Positions 54,401 to 63,730 of a DNA stretch of 64,000 nt are shown here, in pieces. Each line of letters begins with the position of its first letter. Position 1 is the stretch's first letter. The notes under the pieces were generated by a model that was given only the letters and a program-made list of their open reading frames with translations, made no database searches and was not told the DNA's origin. The translations under genes were made by a program, and so were the position numbers. The stretch is from Rhynchosporium graminicola (lineage: Eukaryota; Ascomycota; Leotiomycetes; Helotiales; Ploettnerulaceae): contig FJUW01000087.1 in assembly GCA_900074885.1 (NCBI GenBank), positions 1 through 64,000 of the forward strand, given 5' to 3'.

Positions 54401-56896
54401 TATCAGCGGTAAAGCGGTAGGTCCTTCCATCGCAGCGATACACAGACTCCTATGGATCTCCTCTCCAGATGCTCCAGCTGCTAATAGCTGCTCGCACATC
54501 GCATGTCTTGCCGGCTCCTGTAGACTCATCGCCGAGGCAAGACCGGCCGAAAGAGTCTGTTGATTTGGGCGACTGGCAACAATAAGATCCGCAATCGATT
54601 TACGCGAGGTCGCCAGACATAAAGCTCTGCCGCCGTAAGCATTTATATCTGCTCCCGCGGTGAGTAGTGATTCGATGACAGAGAAATCTTTCGTGGCCAA
54701 TGAAGACTCAATCTCATTGATGAGCGCTTGGTCCATTGCATCCTGGGGTTTCCCTCTCCGGAGCAGTACGTCTATTTTATTGCGGCGATCCACGTCCGTC
54801 AGAGGAAGATCAAGCGCACATCGAAGTCCTCGTTCGATTGTTTGTAGATTTGGCAAACAACCTTCGTCTTGAAGAATAATTTCTAGTGTCATTGGGTTCA
54901 TGTGCTTTGCTGCAAGAACCACTGCGAGACCATGGTCATGGTTGATGTTTGCCTTTCCTTCTCTGCACAGGAGATCCAGAAGTTTGATGTCCTCTGGCGT
55001 ATTCTGAAGAACTGTGATAACTGCAGAAGCAATTTGTGGGACATCAGGACCTGCAGATGTTGCTGGTCCCAAAAGCAGTCGGACCAGCTGAAATCGAATA
55101 CCGTTACTGTGAGCCTTGATAGCGATCGTGATGGCTTCCGCGCAACTTGTCGACTTGATATTTCCCTTCGTCAAGAAGGCCAGAATATCGATCGCTCCAT
55201 TGGAGATACAAGCGAAGAGGGTCTCGTCAGAAACTTCCGCACCAAATTGAACGAGCAACTCGACCATTCGTGACGATTTGTGATTTCCGGTTGCAGCATC
55301 GTGAAGCGCTTCGTTAACTTCCACTCCTTGAGCACCTCCGCGAAGCAGCGTTTGCACAAGCAAGAAGTAGTCGTCTTTGCATATGTTCGGAGGGATGTAG
55401 GAGAAAGAATTTGCTAGAGAAAACCTTGTCGGCTTTCCCTTCAGGGCAAGGACTTTGACCATTTCAAGATGATTGTTTGAGATGGCAACTTGTAGACAAC
55501 GTGCAGCATTGTAGTCGACAGAACAGACGGATTCACTTTGATCCCTTCCGTAGGAAACGAGGAGTTCAGCAGTGTCGAGGTCATTATGCTCCGCGACAAC
55601 AATCAAAAGTTCGTTGCAGAAGGTACCACTTGCACCATGCTCCAGCAACATAGAGAGGATCGCAATTCTATCCTTAGACTCGCATCCACGGGGTATGTGT
55701 TGCACCAGCTCGGAGGCATATTCAGGCATCAAAGTTTGACCTTGAAGGAGAACACTAACCAGATCACCTCGATTCCTCTGGATCGCATGAGCTAGCGCTG
55801 AAGCTCCTTCGAGGTTGACATCAGCCTGGTAGGCAAGAAGCAATTGGATCATTTCAACGTTCGCCAGGAGAGTCGCTTTGAATAGTGCTTCGCTTGTAGC
55901 ATTTCCTGTTGGACCACCGCACAGAAGCACCTCAACAAGCAGGATTTTCGTTGCTGGCGATGTTATCGTAGTGAACATATTTCCTAGAATAGAGTCCAGA
56001 TTCTCGCCTGATGGGGCATTTGGACTGGTGATAATTGCCATTGCGAGATCCAGCCGATTCATTTCGACAGCACACATGAGAGCAGCCGCATTATCGTAAT
56101 CGGCGTTGGCACCAGCCCTGGTGAGAAGCAACACGGCATCTAGGGACCCACACGTGGTGGCAGAGAGTAGACTCCAGGTCATGCAATCTTCCGAAACTCT
56201 CATACTTGCACGCAATAATAATGAAAGTAATTCTGCATCTCCATCCTGAGCTGCGCTGATGAACGTCTCATCGTACAATGCCGAGTTGGCCCCTGTAATA
56301 GTCAGATGGTTCCACTCATAGACTTCGAACTTACCATATCTCAATAGTGTCTCGACGGATTCCAAGTCCCTCTTCTCAATAGCAATCTTTAATGCTTGAT
56401 CTAGACTTGACTGGTCTGCGTGAGGAGCAAGAAGCTGCAGCAAGTCAATGCGACCAATTTCGGTTGCTGTGTGAATGAGTCGACCTCGCTGCTCAGCACT
56501 ATCAGTATTGCGAATCCTCTTGATCACGCTGATACTGGCTCTTCTTGAAAGATTGATATTCCCCTCCACAGCATTGAATCTCCCGAGCAAGACTTCAACC
56601 ACTCCTGCAGAGCCATTGTCGGATACCACGCGGGACAGCGCTGAGTACAATTCATCGTACGTGTACAATGACTTGGAAATCCTGCCAGAGAATCTTCTAA
56701 GGCCCTTCGATTGCGGTGTGCCTACAGAGTCCTCGATCTTGAGTTGTCCAAGTATTTCATCCGCTTTTCCCTCATCGTCCGACACTTTGAACGATGGTGT
56801 TTTTTGTGGCGTCAATGTTGTCAGATCGATTTCCAGAATAACGCCGGCTTCCTTTGCTATTTGGTCGAGCCGTCGACTCCGCTGTTTTGGATCCAT
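51419..56896 (-). CDS. Giant ankyrin-repeat protein with C-terminal coiled coil, 1825 aa
   Basis: One uninterrupted exon of 5.5 kb. After about 90 residues of charged leader, degenerate ankyrin repeats fill most of the protein (roughly 100-1560). They show recurring LLxxGA or LLxxGxxV cores such as TLLRYGKFEV, LLTAGADINAYGGRALCLA and LLQAGASIDFKLGAAIHSA. The most canonical ones lie near the end (TPLTLAIQKQRADVVLKLLN, KGANVTQPDAEGITPLNLAG). The last 230 or so residues are a long charged coiled coil rich in Glu/Arg/Gln. There is no enzymatic domain, signal peptide or membrane segment, so it is probably an intracellular scaffold. The start at 56896 is the first ATG of the frame. Its neighbour downstream is convergent. 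The family is recognised only at the domain level. Confidence 0.85.
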   Translation of the reverse strand: MDPKQRSRRLDQIAKEAGVILEIDLTTLTPQKTPSFKVSDDEGKADEILGQLKIEDSVGTPQSKGLRRFSGRISKSLYTYDELYSALSRVVSDNGSAGVVEVLLGRFNAVEGNINLSRRASISVIKRIRNTDSAEQRGRLIHTATEIGRIDLLQLLAPHADQSSLDQALKIAIEKRDLESVETLLRYGKFEVYEWNHLTITGANSALYDETFISAAQDGDAELLSLLLRASMRVSEDCMTWSLLSATTCGSLDAVLLLTRAGANADYDNAAALMCAVEMNRLDLAMAIITSPNAPSGENLDSILGNMFTTITSPATKILLVEVLLCGGPTGNATSEALFKATLLANVEMIQLLLAYQADVNLEGASALAHAIQRNRGDLVSVLLQGQTLMPEYASELVQHIPRGCESKDRIAILSMLLEHGASGTFCNELLIVVAEHNDLDTAELLVSYGRDQSESVCSVDYNAARCLQVAISNNHLEMVKVLALKGKPTRFSLANSFSYIPPNICKDDYFLLVQTLLRGGAQGVEVNEALHDAATGNHKSSRMVELLVQFGAEVSDETLFACISNGAIDILAFLTKGNIKSTSCAEAITIAIKAHSNGIRFQLVRLLLGPATSAGPDVPQIASAVITVLQNTPEDIKLLDLLCREGKANINHDHGLAVVLAAKHMNPMTLEIILQDEGCLPNLQTIERGLRCALDLPLTDVDRRNKIDVLLRRGKPQDAMDQALINEIESSLATKDFSVIESLLTAGADINAYGGRALCLATSRKSIADLIVASRPNQQTLSAGLASAMSLQEPARHAMCEQLLAAGASGEEIHRSLCIAAMEGPTALPLIRLLLPHADVNFNDGEVFRVVIREVFSEALDLLLSLHPIMPSPMTKAIAFHEAMEIKDREGRLKLVGRLLKSRIPEPVIADGLIVAVSFGEIELVNVLLQAGASIDFKLGAAIHSAVSSGNNAILKLLVAKKPTLATLSSAFEGASAIKSQPEVYFLILETLLGAGLHGPSIDAALLDAVRGGDQEMKISELLFRGGASLEWRDGEALAIATQLGSMEMVQLLLERPAPQHVLARSWDIATQLPKDHRYRVVELLLQAGKAVDQHVSNALTAATKEIPSDRNLIKILLNAGAFDQGESMVYAAMSRDLRTLTLLSNSPKATETISSTFQKATSTGTLWQSATGLAIVELMLKKGACGDSVGEALCQAMERFETGSDVLAAEFVEVFLRYGADVNYKRGLVLQRAARQINTDVIEKLLPFANVESKAMSMPYLFRSGNDKTSVQQALEAFKESLSGEDQDAIVMFRHPDPELQPILFQALEKYPRDTTILRTLLDIGYSPNQWQMGGDELNPERWPILCWALDQLEKKISTAVIEMLIDEGASINHRFMTGVTPLTLAIQKQRADVVLKLLNKGANVTQPDAEGITPLNLAGSFTNTDIMGYILQAGAETDDGSLHDVSRQLRCDAMRTLIKNGHEVDFPSDRHEGRSALAELCLRAMDDSPSPAKLEGAIQCLIVNDANIREASYSGKTIFHYALDSSDPSTMLAVLLKLMWKFINEDAFLFTDKKYTYSLTKYVEKGLFAGPQKQKEELLQLLRNKRAKDRFWANSIDEVQPEDYCDGPPHIEAEVRLQKTRLKRLAEQKEDMQRAIELKRAAVAGEVEFMHLMTEAELARERQKGQVERELLTEKAATALQLEKFADAQRDTMLTQKHTREEGHRRQLRDIQIATQQAIIAEEFEKERTSSMMQIEFLERRTQIEEASIRERVDIENNGIRMRLAIEAGGYEEQEKFHAKQYEREMARIKMQKQLVAGQTTLAGTLQGGRLNQRQIGFITEP

Positions 56897-58930
56897 GATG
56901 AAAAATCAGGGATTGATAAGGCCAGCGTAGGCTCGAGTTTAGTTGCTTAGGAATACATGAATATATACATATGTTCGAGTTCCCAGGAACTGTCATTATA
57001 TTCCTCATGTCTTTCACCGGTCATGCCAAGGCTTAGAAACTTCGCAATCGATTCCTTGGCTTGCAGACCACTTTCATGGAATTATCATGTTTGTAAAGTT
57101 TGGTGGGTTAGTCGAGGTCGTCTAATCTGCATTCCTCAGTGAGGCTTGCTGTTTTTCCGGCTACATACGAGCGCTGGAGGTGCATCAGCCAAGGCCAAGG
57201 ACGCCTGTCTCAAAGTCAAACGCCACCTGAATCCACGTGTACAGAGTCAATGAAAGCAGCCCTGGAGGCTTATTTGAAAGGTACAAATTCGTTTGCAGTC
57301 ACACTACACTAAGACTGTGGTTCAGCGAGGTTGGTTCATCTCGAAAGGGCCATGCAATTCGCAATTTGCCATTAGGCTGTTTTTTTGGAACTGCCCAGTT
57401 TATTATGTAGGCTGTGCACTTTCTAAGCCTCTGCCGAAGAATAAACACATTTAAAATAAAGCTAAGCCTCATAGTTTGCATGCTTGCGCCTCAGATTCTT
57501 ACCCAAATCGTTTTCTGGAAGTATAGTGACTTCTGTCTTGGAATATTCGAAACAATGAGAGTTTCTTCCCTAATCAATTGTATATGTGAGTCTGTACAAT
57601 GTGTAGATATCGAGGCAAGCTCTGCCATCATTGGTATTGGGGTAATTTTTGGACCTGTCATCGATCGTCATGATTGATGCACTGCAGCCGACGCGCGGCC
57701 AGCAGATTTATTCTATCATCTTGACGGCTGGTTTATCTCTCTTGGCATTAATTTGCGTACAACTCTTTGGCGATCGACTTTCGGATCACCAGACTCCGAC
57801 GTTTATCGAGCCTCTTGTCGTCAGCTTCAATAACTAGCACATTTTTCCAGGTTGTCCATGTAAGTTGTAACTCTATCCAACTCGTCAACGTGTACTGCCC
57901 GCTTGTGTCGGTCTAATTTGCTTTGCAATTTGATCTTGATGACGATTGTGTCATATGTGTCTTCGATTTTGCTGCTGAGCAGCTTTATCAAATGCCAAAA
58001 CACTTTTAGTCGTCGTCAGATATGAACTCGTGTTCACTCGAATATTTATTGCGACATCATATTTGGTAGCGCAGTGACGGGTGACCCTCCAGCTGCCAAA
58101 TTCATAGCCGTCCTTGAGATCCCTGGACCACACCTAATAAATATTGCTGCATTCTCACCGTAACTTGTTGTCGTTTCCTGCGCAATATTGCATCCTATCG
58201 CCCACATAGCAATGCTGTACTTCTAATCTGGAAGGCATATAGGAAGATCGAGACATAATTTTGATATCTTGATAAAAGGCTTCATTTTGCTTAATATTTG
58301 GAACATTTTGCTATGGTCTGAATCTGTTATATGAACTGAGCGGAGGAATTGATTTAAGTGGACTGGTGTCGCCGCAACGATAGCAAGATGATAATCAGTG
58401 TACTCACAAGAGTTCAGGAGAAAGATATATACGAGAGATAATGTCTGTTCCATCAATTTCGTCAACAGCGTTTGAGCATTACATCACACCTTCCGCATAG
58501 ATCTAAACTTTGGAAAGTGCCGAAATGTGGATTAATGAACTTGCATCTGTATCAATCTGATTAGCTCACAAGTTTTGTGAACTTACAATAAGACATTTCT
58601 GCTCATATCTATAAGAGTACTATATAATGATAAGTATATGCTAATACGCCGCTTTTTAGGCCAGCATTCACTACTTTCAGCATGGAATCAGCATTCAATA
58701 CACCTACCTACGCTAAAGACACCAACAAAGTCCACCTCTCGAGATTACTAGTACAACAAAGGCGTGGAAGTCGATAATAATTGAAGTGATTAGGGAAGTA
58801 ATCCTGGAAATGCTAGAGAGATATAAGACAGTGATCAAAGCTGAAGGATTATATATAAAGTACTAGGGAAATCGACAAACGTAGTATTACTACGCATCCA
58901 GGGTGCACTCAAGGACGGACCGCTTCATCT
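56897..58930. other. Intergenic region of 2 kb, no supported gene
   Basis: Upstream of the ankyrin gene. A minus-strand frame at 57299-57481 contains VPKKQPNGKLRIAWPFRD, faintly like the start of a retroelement reverse transcriptase, but no further motif follows. Sequence from about 58560 to 58880 is more AT-rich and may be old repeat DNA. All other frames are short and overlapping. Confidence 0.4.
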
Positions 58931-58939
58931 GTGTGATCG

Positions 58940-59065
58940 AAGCTGACTAAGCTTTGTTTTGGTGGTCGAAGTTCAACTGACTGGTCGAAGCTGACTAAGC
59001 TTCGTCTGGGTGGTCGAAGCTTAGTGGTCGAAGTTCAACTGGGTGGTCGAAGTTGACTAAGGACC
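58940..59065 (-). repeat. Hairpin minisatellite array A (reverse orientation)
   Basis: About five imperfect units of the form TGGTCGAAGCTGACTAAGC followed by TTCGTCTGGG, alternating with short units GTCGAAGTTCAACT. They are the reverse complement of the array at 63731-64000 and of the copy at 62156-62191. The core folds as GAAGCT-gacta-AGCTTC-type stem-loops. Confidence 0.75.
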
Positions 59066-60069
59066 CAAACGCCTGGCTCGCGCCGCTGTCACGGGGTTTG
59101 TGCCCCTGCGCACAGATATTGTGTTCTTCGTCACTCGGCGCGTTTTTCTGGTGATGAAGATACTGTACGGAAAGTACGAAACCGACATTAACAACCCTAG
59201 TTTCTCTCAAGTTATCATCCACGATCCTTCTACAGATCTCAAGATACTTCAAAAATCCATTTACAAGTGTCTATAAGAAGTGCCGTTAATCTTAAATCCC
59301 ATCGGCGACCGAAGCCCAAAACAGGCCGAAAGGTGCGTCGGGGCTGACATTAAGCTTATCGGCTGTTACCTATCAAGCATGCAGCTAGTCAACTCACCGG
59401 TACTCGCTGCGGCTTACAAGGCGTTGGGCTCTGCCTTGAAGGAATCCTCAGCCCTGTGGCCGGGGTATTTATTTTGGTGATATCGGTGGGTTTAGCGAAT
59501 GGTAGCTTGGATCTCGGGATCTTATCCTCTCCCTGGTTTACGACTGATCTGACAGGTCCCAGGATGAGGGCAGACAAAATGGTGAAGCTGATTCGGACCT
59601 CACGTTCTCTTGATCTCACTTTATTGCACTGTCTACTTTGTCTACCTAGCCTGCGAAAACTATCAGTCGATTTTTGTGTCGAACAAACTCTGCCTGTTAT
59701 AAACCAACCCTGTAATAGAAGATTGCTCGATACTCTCGATTGCGGTCTTGACTTGGAGGAGCTACAGTCTTCAACTGTACTGTGTCGTGTAGGAGCGGTT
59801 CAGCTGTCTGGGAGTCAGCGTATCACAGACATGGTACAGTAAGGCTGTGTATCTGATGTGAGTCTTCTTCAGTAAAAGTATCTTCACGTCTTGGTGCTAA
59901 TAACGCATAGCTTCGATACGAGAAGCACCCCTTCACATCCTCTCTTGGTATAAGAAATCTAGACCCCCCCTTGATTGAAGGCTCTCATACACTCTTTTAT
60001 CGTCATTGCTTGTTTACTTTCTTTGGCCATTCATATTTCATTGGCTCAGTTCATCTTGGCAAAGTGGAA
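59066..60069. promoter_or_regulatory. Upstream region of the laccase gene
   Basis: About 1 kb between the minisatellite and the laccase ATG. A 128-codon + frame (59456-59842) and a 66-codon frame (59280-59480) have no motif or signal, and I treat them as chance. A TATAAG motif lies at about 59950, some 120 bp before the start codon. Nothing else is recognised. Confidence 0.35.
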
Positions 60070-62110
60070 ATGTTGCTCGGGGTGTTGTTTTCAAGTGTTC
60101 TAGTCATCAAACTTGGATTCGCGTCTGTAATTCCCGAAAAGATCGTCCGAGAAAGAGGTCAATTCACAGCACCCGGATCAGGGCACGGATGGACGAAAGA
60201 GACGGGATGGGGACAGCACAAGAACAAGAATTATCATGAGGGTAAAGATGGCGGATGGGGACAGACGAATTGTGAGAATGGTCCACAGTCGAGGAGTTGT
60301 TGGATGGGTGACTTCACGGTGGAGACGGATTCTGAGGAGAGGTGGCCAGTGACTGGGAAGACAGTTCATTATGACCTTAATATCTCGAACATGACTCTCT
60401 CGCCGGATGGTGTACCGAGACAAGGGCTGTATATCAACGGACAGTATCCTGGGCCATTGCTCACTGCAAGTAAGTTACCAGGTTCTCGGCTGCAGATGAC
60501 TTTCTGACTTGATTAGATTGGGGAGATATGTTGGAAATCGATGTGACGAATAGCATGCAAGATAATGGAACAAGCATACACTGGCACGGTTTTACTCAAG
60601 TTGGCTCAGGTACCGAGGATGGGTGTGTATCAGTCCCTCTACCCCAGCGTCTCAACTAATCCTTTGCAGTGTTAATGGTATTACCGAATGTCCAGTCGCA
60701 CCAGGATCTACTCGCAGATACTCATTCAGAGCTACTCAACATGGTACAACTTGGTATCACTCTCACTTCAGTCACCAATACGGCGACGGCATAGTGGGAA
60801 CCATGCAAATCAACGGCCCTGCTACAGCCGATTACGACATCGATCTCGGACCTATCGCAATCACAGATTGGTACTACGAGTCCATGTACAAACTCGGACG
60901 AGTGGCCGATGGAAGTACACCCATACCCGGTAAACGCGGACCACCATCTGCAAGCAATGGGTTGATCGACGGGCAAAACATGAATGTGGCCAAGAACGCA
61001 GGTCACTATTTCAACACGACGTTGATCTCAGGGAAGAAATACCGTCTTCGTCTGGTGAATACAGCTGTTGATAACGCATTCATGGTTTCACTTGACTCTC
61101 ACGAGTTCACGGTCATCCAAGCTGATTTCGTACCTATCGTTCCCTATGCGACGGATTGGCTATTTCTCGCTATCGGACAACGATACGATGTCGTCTTCAC
61201 TGCTGAAGAAGAACCAGACAACTATTGGTTCCGGGCCGAAGTGCAGAAGGGATGTGGGACCAACGACAATAATGGACAGATCCTCGGTATCTTCAACTAT
61301 AACGAGGTTTCGCTTGCTCTCCCTACTTCGAAGCCTGTGGCCACTTACACCGAGGGCTGTGCGGATGAAGTTGATCTTGAGCCGGTGCTGAAGAAGAGCG
61401 TGCCTGAAGGGGAGTTTAGAAAGGTGTATGGGTTTAACGAGAGTAGTACATTGACTGTTGGGCTGAAGCAGAACGAGAAGAAGGTTTTCTTCTGGACTAT
61501 CAACGGGTATGAAACATTCCTCCTCTTCTCACCTCATATCACAGCACTAACAGAAAGTAGAAACGCAATCAACGTCAACTGGGACAAACCCACCCTGCAA
61601 TCCGTCAGCGAAAACGACCACACATTTCTCTCCAACAAAGAACTCGGCATCATCGAGATCCCTCACGCGAACATCTACACATTCTGGGTGATCCAAAACT
61701 CCGGATCCGTCGCTCATCCGATCCATCTACACGGACACGACATGTTTATTCTCGGGATCAACGACCCAGAAGACATTCTCCCTCCTTCCGTAAACGGCAC
61801 CTCTAAGCCGACTTACTTCACCTCAGACAACATCGCCGATTTGAATTTCGACAGCCCGACTCGGAGGGACGTCGCTATGTTGCCTGGTAACGGATGGCTG
61901 GTAATCGCGTTCCGGACTGATAATCCGGGGGCGTGGCTCATGCATTGTCATATTGCTTGGCATGTAAGTGAGGGACTTGCGGTGCAGTTTCTGGAGAGGG
62001 AGAAGGATATTCCGGAAGCGATGGACTTGGGGAATGTTGGGGACGATTGTAAGGCGTGGGATAAGTGGTATAATGGACGGCCACCTACGAAGTCTGATTC
62101 GGGGTTGTGA
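60070..62110 (+). CDS. Laccase (multicopper oxidase), secreted, 630 aa, four exons
   Basis: Exons are 60070-60469, 60517-60622, 60670-61506 and 61561-62110. Introns are 47, 47 and 54 nt. The third is in frame and open, so an unspliced reading would insert 18 residues, but removing it restores INGNAINVNWDKPT. The start at 60070 gives a signal peptide (MLLGVLFSSVLVIKLGFASV). Copper-binding motifs are HWHGF (155-159), HSH (199-201), HPIHLHGHD (500-508) and HCHIAWHVSEGL (from 576), with a leucine at the axial T1 position. The protein ends in DSGL, the C-terminal plug of ascomycete laccases. It oxidises phenolics using O2 outside the cell; pigment, lignin or detoxification roles are family-level possibilities. 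An unusual Gly/Trp/His-rich segment (GWTKETGWGQHKNKNYHEG) lies before the first cupredoxin domain. A hairpin repeat starts 46 bp after the stop. Confidence 0.92.
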
Positions 62111-62155
62111 GGTCTTTGTGTATATGATAACTCTAGGTTTGGGAATGTGCATGGA

Positions 62156-62191
62156 AGCTTAGTCAGCTTCGACCACCCAGACGAAGATGGC
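62156..62191 (+). repeat. Single hairpin minisatellite unit just downstream of laccase
   Basis: GAAGCTTAGTCAGCTTCGAC followed by CACCCAGACGAAG, one copy of the unit found in arrays A and B. The core forms a GAAGCT/AGCTTC stem with a 5-nt loop. Located 46 bp past the laccase stop codon, so it may be in the 3' UTR. Confidence 0.75.
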
Positions 62192-62651
62192 GTTTGGACT
62201 TGAGTTTATGAGTATGCATTGCGAGGAATTCGGTAAAGGCAGGAAGCAGTATTGCAGGAGTTCAGATAGTATGCGACGTCGCTCGACTCAACTACTATAT
62301 ACATATAAAAGACTGATGTAATCGATGATATCGAAAAGCTCGAAAGGAACATTACATTCCATCTCTTTCCTTTCTCGATTTCCGCACCTGTTAACAACAT
62401 GATTTGTATCGTAAAATTTTATGTTGTAAAGTCCTACCAAATGATGGTATTGTTCAATAAATGTCCTTAGGTGATGTCAAGTTAAATCTAAATCAAGGCC
62501 CACACAAAGAAGGTGTTTATAAAAATAAACATGTAGGCAGCCAACCGAAGCGATTCTCAGAATAGTTCCAGAAGTTCTCATAATAGTTCAAGCGGCGCCA
62601 ATACTACAAGTGGTTCTCTTAATCCAACTGACCAAACACCTCTTCCCAAAT
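62192..62651. other. Intergenic region, no gene
   Basis: Lies between the convergent laccase and DUF7704-like genes. AT-rich toward 62400-62540. Contains a repeated 'AGTTC' cluster near 62560-62600 but no coding signal. Confidence 0.45.
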
Positions 62652-63149
62652 CTACCACCTGTTCCCAATCCCCATCATGAAACTGACTCTCAAAAACAAC
62701 CCCCCAAACAGCAACCCGTAATTAACCCACTCCTCCCAAGACCATGCTCCTAAAGCAGCCATCCTCGCGGGATCCATCAACCAAACGGCATACAAATGTC
62801 CGATATCACTACACGCCATACCCGTCAAGACAGCAAACCAGACATTCTTCTGTCTCGTGAACCGCAGCGCGAGGCCCATAGCGAAAGCGATGAGGATGTA
62901 CAGCGCACCTACGTTGATGAGTTGCATCTGGAGGAGCGGGGAGACGGGAATCTCGGGGATGGTGTTGGAGGGGGTGGTGCTGGTGAGGGTTCGCGAGACG
63001 GTGCCGGGGAGGGTTCCGATTAGGAATGTGGATGGGTCGAAGACGGCGAGGTAGGCGCCGAATAGGGCGAAGATGGGTTCGATGTAGAGGAAGTAGATGC
63101 GGTAGAGGAGGGAGATGTGTTTGATTGTTGTGGGGGCTGATGAGGCCAT
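62652..63149 (-). CDS. Four-helix membrane protein, DUF7704-like, 165 aa
   Basis: Single exon. The frame is open to 63263, but the first ATG is at 63149 (MASSAPTTIKHIS) and that start is used. Hydrophobic segments lie at about 13-37 (YRIYFLYIEPIFALFGAYLA), 75-95, 100-121 and 138-160. Landmarks typical of this fungus-specific family are the YFLYIEPIFALFGAY N-terminal helix and MACSDIGHLYAVW in the third helix. I match it from memory to the uncharacterised DUF7704 family; the function is unknown. Convergent with the laccase gene. Confidence 0.65.
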   Translation of the reverse strand: MASSAPTTIKHISLLYRIYFLYIEPIFALFGAYLAVFDPSTFLIGTLPGTVSRTLTSTTPSNTIPEIPVSPLLQMQLINVGALYILIAFAMGLALRFTRQKNVWFAVLTGMACSDIGHLYAVWLMDPARMAALGAWSWEEWVNYGLLFGGLFLRVSFMMGIGNRW

Positions 63150-63730
63150 GGTTTCTGAGGGTTGGGTTATGGTCAGATGTGATGAAGGATGAGTTGTGTA
63201 GAGGAGAGGGGTCGGGATTTGAGATGATATTTTTGATTGTGCGATGTCACTCTGCAATTGCAATTTCCTGAAATATTGGTACTTGATTTTGAGAACGGAT
63301 ACTAGGATATTGTACAGTATAAGACGTGACGGAAATGCCTCACGGCAGAAAGGTTAAAGTCACTCACAACATGGTTTAATGAAGCAGTTGCCGAACCAGG
63401 GGTCGAATCTCAAAGTCCTACGAACCCTATTTTGAGTTTATTGGAAAGTATTAAAGCTCGACTGCGCATGACGATGACGAATTCTCCTCAGTCGATACCA
63501 ATATCGGCAGGTCGACACGCTCTAGTCACTCCATCAGCTCTCTCATCGCTATGAGTAGCGTCACGTGGTTAGAGAGTCGGGTTTCCGGCTGCGAGCCTGA
63601 GTCGTCGTGGTATATGAGATAATCAGGATCTGGGTAAGGGCTGGCCTTCAGGGTAGAGGATCTCTTTGAAATTGTGGCTGATAAGGAATTGTTATTGAGC
63701 CTATTTGACCGTATTTTGGTAGGGGTCTCT
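63150..63730. other. Intergenic region with a possible decayed minus-strand gene tail
   Basis: A minus-strand frame (63738-63526) reads HDDSGSQPETRLSNHVTLLI and then MRELME, hits a TGA, and continues coherently as LERVDLPILVSTEENSSSSC to a TAA near 63454. One changed base (TGG to TGA) would account for the break. There is no recognisable family, so this may be chance. The remainder is the 5' region of the DUF7704-like gene. Confidence 0.25.

Noticed and set aside
57299..57481. Reverse-transcriptase-like segment VPKKQPNGKLR on the minus strand
   Set aside because: Only about 15 residues resemble an RT start. No downstream RT, protease or LTR signal nearby.
59456..59842. 128-codon + strand frame upstream of laccase
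   Set aside because: No domain, no good start context, and it lies where the laccase promoter is expected.
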